Shown here piece after piece: positions 34,687 through 38,343 of a stretch of DNA of 38,343 nucleotides. This DNA is from an uncultured Paracoccaceae bacterium (lineage in GTDB: Bacteria > Pseudomonadota > Alphaproteobacteria > Rhodobacterales > Rhodobacteraceae). The first letter of the stretch is position 1. Every line of letters starts with the position of its first letter. The stretch covers positions 1 to 38,343 of the forward strand of contig CANMAI010000019.1 in the NCBI GenBank assembly GCA_947495795.1, read 5' to 3'. The notes under the pieces are model-generated. The model had not been told where the DNA came from. It did not search any database and was given only the letters and a program-made list of their open reading frames with translations. Position numbers and translations under genes: made by a program.

Positions 34687-37600
34687 ATGTTCAATTTTTC
34701 AACCAGACTTATTGGGCCATTTCTCGCTACGGTTCTTACCCTAAGCACGTTCCCGGGGAAAACTGACGCCAAGGAAGTTCGGAATTATATCTTCGGCCAT
34801 AGTCTCATCAACCATGTATCAGACACGCCGCAGACGGTAGTACCCTACTGGTTGAACCAACTGGCAAAAGCTGCAGGGCATAGCTACAGAATGGACGGCC
34901 AATTCGAGGCAATGTTCTTTCGAAACGCTCTCCCGCCAAACTCTAGCTGGTGGGTGGAAGGTGTGCAGAGCAATTGGAATATGGGCTCCGGTCGGCCGTT
35001 CGGTGATGCTGATTACACACATGTTACCATCACAGCTATAAATTTCGCGCAGTATCAAGGCCCGACGTCACTCTACGACGGCGACAACCCGCTCCGCGTC
35101 TCGCCCGTAACTGATGCGCTTGAGGTGATCGACTGGCTTACCGAGCGAGAGCCGGGGGTGGAGATCCAGATCTATGTAAACTGGCCCGAAATGGCAGAGT
35201 ATATACGCGATTTCCCCCCCTCGCCTCGCAATTTTGCGAAATACAACGCAGCCACCGCAGGCTCTTTTGCCGATTGGTTCGACACATACTACAACGCCAT
35301 CAAAAAGGCGCGTCCTGACGTCAACCTATCATCAATCCCGGTAGGCCCGGTAATGGCGGGTCTCTTCACATCAATCCTGAGTGAAGTCCCGCCAGCGGAT
35401 CTCTACGTAGACAGTGCTCCTCATGGCACGCCAACACTCTACTTTCTAGCCAGCCTTGTAACGTATGTGCACATGTACAAGGAGCGCCCACCCGCAAATT
35501 TCAAAATTCCGCGAAGCATAAATCCGATCGTGCGTGAGAGATACTCAGAGATCATCGAGGCCATCTGGGAACGCCGGAACAGGGCGGTGGTCGCCAAAGC
35601 TATGCCGCTCACCAATGAAAAAAGTGCATCCGACCAAACCCCACCGTCTTCCTTTCGAGCCGGTAGCGTCATGGCACCGCAGTTTAGAGCAGAGTATTTT
35701 GCCCTTGAAAGCATGCCCGAAAGCCTCGCAGATATTTCCTTTGCGCGGAAACCGGACTTCGTGGAAGACTTGGATGCTTTGGAAACACGCTACCGAAGTC
35801 AGACTTATAAATCTGAAGGGCTTAGAAGCCCGGTTGCTTCTCGGGTCACAACGACATTGCCAATCAACACAGAGGGCGATTACGTTTTTTTTTAGCCACG
35901 AGATCTGCGGCAGCCATCTATATCGCAGGTGAACCAGTCGGGCAAAAACGCGCGAGTGATCAGATTGAAACTGTTCAGGCGGAAGTATATCTCCCCACTG
36001 GGCAACCGATTGTTGAACTCCGATTCTGGGAAGATTCAGAGGCGCCAGATCTGAACATCACTTACACCGGCCCTGATACCAAGGGCCTTGAGTTACAGCT
36101 GAAAGCTCCGATTGAAGTAGCATTAGCTACTACAGATGAGGAAAAGAGCGAGTCCGCCGCCACTCCCCTACCGGTAGGCCGCCCACCTCTACCCTGGCCG
36201 AAAGAGCGTCTTGCCACAAAGGCTATTCCGGATCCCACGCTTCAGAAGCATTCCCAAAGGGATATGGCGGCCCCCAAGGAAAATCCATTTGGCACCCATA
36301 CACCATCAGTTGGAATGGGGTTGGAAGGTCTGGCCGACTGGTCTTCACAAATACCATTTATCGACATCATGAAAACTGCCCGCCCATGGACAGGCCACAT
36401 TGCAGGCCAGTGGGGCGGTTGGGATCATCCGAGGCTCGCTTCAGAAGGCTACTTGGATATGAACGGGTGGCTCAAAGCAATGCCACCAGATGCCAGTTCG
36501 GTACAGACTTTCATTTTAAGCTCACTTCCCGAGGAAGCCACAAGCCTTACTGGCAGATACAGGCTCCGCTACGAGGGCGAGGGTATTTTGACGGTTATCG
36601 GAGGTTATACGGAGATCCTCAGCCAAAGGCCCGGCGAGATCTGGTTCCGATTCCGCCCGGGAGGTGATGGCACGGCGATCTCGATCACTGCAACGGACCC
36701 AAAGGGCACTGGCAACCATATTCGCAATATCTCCATTCTTCATGAAAGGAACATCGTATTATATGAGGCGGGCGGTATCTTTAATCCAGACTGGATTGAG
36801 AGAATAAAAAGCTTCCGCTCTCTCCGGTTCATGGATTGGATGTTCACCAACGGCTCGGCTGTGACCCATTGGGAAGAGCGTCCGAAAGTCGGAAACTATA
36901 CCTATGTAGATGGCGGTCCGCCGATTGAAATCATGGTGTCACTGGCCAATAAAATTGGTGCGGATCCGTGGTTTAACATGCCGCATATGGCGGATGACAC
37001 ATATGTGCGCAACTTTGCCAAGCAAGTGCGCAATACACTTGATCCGAGACTTCGCGCTTATGTCGAGTACTCCAACGAAATGTGGAACTGGGCGTTCCCG
37101 CAGACCCATTGGGCTTTGAGCCAGGCAAACCAGCGCTGGGGCGAGGATGCGGCCCCCAACGCATGGCTCCAATTCTACGGCCTGCGCGCGGCGGAGATTG
37201 CCCGGATCTGGGATAGTGTCTTCATGCCAAATGCCGAAAGCCGCCTTATCAATGTCATCGGCACTCACACAGGATGGCCGGGTCTGGAAGAGGGCATACT
37301 TCAGGCACCATTGTACGTCGCCGAAGACCCGACATCCAACTCGGCACCCGTAGGGTCATTCGATGCTTATGCGGTAACCGGTTACTTCGGGTTGGAGTTA
37401 GGCGGAAACCGGGCAAAGGAAGTTCTCATCTGGATTGCGGAAAGCAAAGTGAAGGCTGAAACCGATGCTGCAAACCTCCCGCTTCAGGCGCAGGGTGCAC
37501 ACATTTTAACCCATAGGTATAATTATGCGACAAAACTGGCAGCCGAAGCTCTGCGGGTCGGATCTGTTTCTGAAATCGTGAACGATTTCTATCGCTATCA

Positions 37601-38252
37601 AGCCAGTGTTGCCGCCGCCAATGGGCTGGATCTTGTTATGTATGAAGGTGGTACGCATGTGGTCGCGATGGGTGAGTACTCTGAAAATCAAGAACTCACG
37701 GATTTCTTCCATCATTTCAACTACTCTATGGAAATGGCAGATCTCTACCAGATCCTGCTCGAGGGTTGGCGAGATGTCGGCGGCACGCTCTTCAATGCCT
37801 TCGTGGATGTCTCCGATCCCAGCCAATACGGCTCCTGGGGTGCGCTCCGACATCTCGATGATGAAAACCCGCGTTGGGATGTTCTCAACAACTTCAACGA
37901 TACCGTCGCTGCCTGGTGGGAAACCCGCGATGCCGATGCTTTTGATCAGGGCCTCTTCCTGAACGGAACGTCTGGCGCGGACATATTGGCTGGCACTGTT
38001 GAGGAGGATATTCTCCTTGGTGGTCAGGGCAACGACACGCTCATCGGGTATGGCGGTGAGGATCGTCTGCATGGCGGTACTGGTCAGGATACAGCTTGGC
38101 TAATTGGCAGCCGCTCGGATTATTCGTTCGAAGCAGATGGCGATACACTGATTGCAACCCATTCCTCAGGCCGCACCTTCCTAACAGATGTGGAAACCAT
38201 CATCTTTGATGAGACGCCTGACACGAGAGTCTCTACGTCAGGCGGCCTGTAG
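34687..38252 (+). CDS. SGNH-PA14-GH-A-RTX paralogue interrupted by a T9 frameshift at 35885-35893
   Basis: Two frames encode one protein. The first (ATG 34687, GGAG 6 bases upstream) gives 402 residues: a Sec-type signal peptide (MFNFSTRLIGPFLATVLTLS then TFPGKTDA), an SGNH-like domain (GHSL, Ser39; YVDSAPHG, Asp242/His246), and the first half of a PA14-like domain (FRAEYF... TEGDYVFF). It stops at TAG right after nine T residues (35885-35893). The second frame continues the PA14 domain without a gap (LATRSAAAIYIAGEPVGQ, then ELRFWEDSEAPDLNITYTGP), then a GH-A-like domain (EYSNEMWNW, Glu798; VMYEGGTHV, Glu987) and a C-terminal RTX module. One added T gives 1188 residues. The tract could cause transcriptional slippage or phase variation, or be an error or true mutation. 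An independent start at 36264 is unlikely because it lacks well-spaced ribosome binding sequence and cuts the PA14 domain. Confidence 0.75.
37686..38213 (+). repeat. Near-identical 528-bp repeat, copy 2
   Basis: Second copy of the segment at 33956-34483 with 3 silent differences. It encodes the end of the GH-A-like domain and the C-terminal RTX module of the second paralogue. The sequences part again right after GATGAG at the C-terminus of each gene. Confidence 0.95.
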
Positions 38253-38270
38253 GCAAAGCTGGCCCGCGGT

Positions 38271-38343
38271 TCATTCAAAGAGCCCGCGTTCTGGGATGAG
38301 TATAACGTCGCCATCCTTGAGGGGAGCGAGGCCCTGGATTGAA
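38271..38343 (-). CDS. C-terminus of a probable polysaccharide export protein (partial)
   Basis: Reading the reverse strand from the window edge gives 23 residues, SIQGLAPLKDGDVILIPERG then LFE and a stop at 38271. The pattern (LxxGDVIxxPER.LF) is the usual ending of Wza/KpsD-type outer-membrane polysaccharide export proteins with SLBB domains. The gene continues beyond the window and converges on the second RTX paralogue, 18 bases apart. The call rests on a short tail, but it fits the glycosyltransferase and acetyltransferase to the left. Confidence 0.55.
   Translation of the reverse strand, partial: SIQGLAPLKDGDVILIPERGLFE

Noticed and set aside
36264-38252. Independent gene starting at ATG 36264
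   Set aside because: The same frame is open and protein-like upstream to the T9 tract and completes the PA14 domain; AAAGGG before the ATG is only 2 bases away, too close for a good ribosome binding site.
1-38343. tRNA, rRNA, riboswitch or CRISPR in the window
   Set aside because: I looked through the intergenic regions for cloverleaf-like or known conserved elements and saw none; a covariance-model search would be needed to exclude small RNAs.

Overview
The window looks like a chromosomal segment of an alphaproteobacterium, most likely a marine member of the Rhodobacterales (Roseobacter-type). The grounds are GC-rich coding sequence, the infC, acnA and ccmAB sequences, several high-affinity uptake systems (peptide ABC, TRAP, polyamine-type ABC), and an exopolysaccharide-like locus with secreted RTX proteins. 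This placement rests on family knowledge and gene style; no rRNA or tRNA is present to confirm it.

Layout. 1-3.3 kb: an IS3-type transposase remnant, infC (probable ATA start), a lipid A-type acyltransferase, a secreted DUF1223 thioredoxin-like protein and an isoprenylcysteine methyltransferase-like membrane protein. 3.3-10 kb: a gap with a perfect 22-bp inverted repeat, acnA, then divergent ccmA-ccmB (without ccmC/D/G behind them), a membrane-anchored unknown protein, and a frameshifted peptidoglycan-binding/M15 peptidase gene. 10-16 kb: a reverse-strand peptide-type ABC operon (two ATPases, binding protein, two permeases). 16-18.4 kb: argE, divergent from that operon, and a sulfotransferase-like gene. 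18.4-21.9 kb: a complete TRAP transporter (M, Q and P subunits, related to TakP-type keto-acid systems). The TRAP operon and the following polyamine-type ABC operon diverge from a 390-bp regulatory region that carries a GntR-like palindrome and a perfect FNR-type box. 22.3-27.5 kb: ATPase, binding protein, DUF1330 protein and two permeases; the first permease has an unusual periplasmic insert of about 260 residues.

27.8-38.3 kb is the most unusual part. It holds a GT4 glycosyltransferase, a small gene plus a hexapeptide acetyltransferase, two giant modular paralogues, and at the right edge the C-terminus of what looks like a polysaccharide export protein. Each giant protein joins an SGNH-hydrolase-like domain, a clan GH-A-like glycosidase domain and a C-terminal RTX segment. 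The first has no Sec signal and carries a long calcium-binding RTX domain made of three exact 312-bp super-repeats plus a serralysin-type C-terminal domain. The second replaces that module with a PA14 domain, adds a Sec-type signal peptide, and is split by a run of nine T residues; one extra T restores an 1188-residue protein. The last 528 bp of the shared region are more than 99% identical between the two genes although the rest has diverged, which indicates recent gene conversion. A working idea is that these are secreted enzymes that trim, de-acylate or anchor an exopolysaccharide made by neighbouring genes, and that the second copy is controlled by slippage or phase variation at the T tract. 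The sequence shows the modules and the tract; function and regulation are inference.
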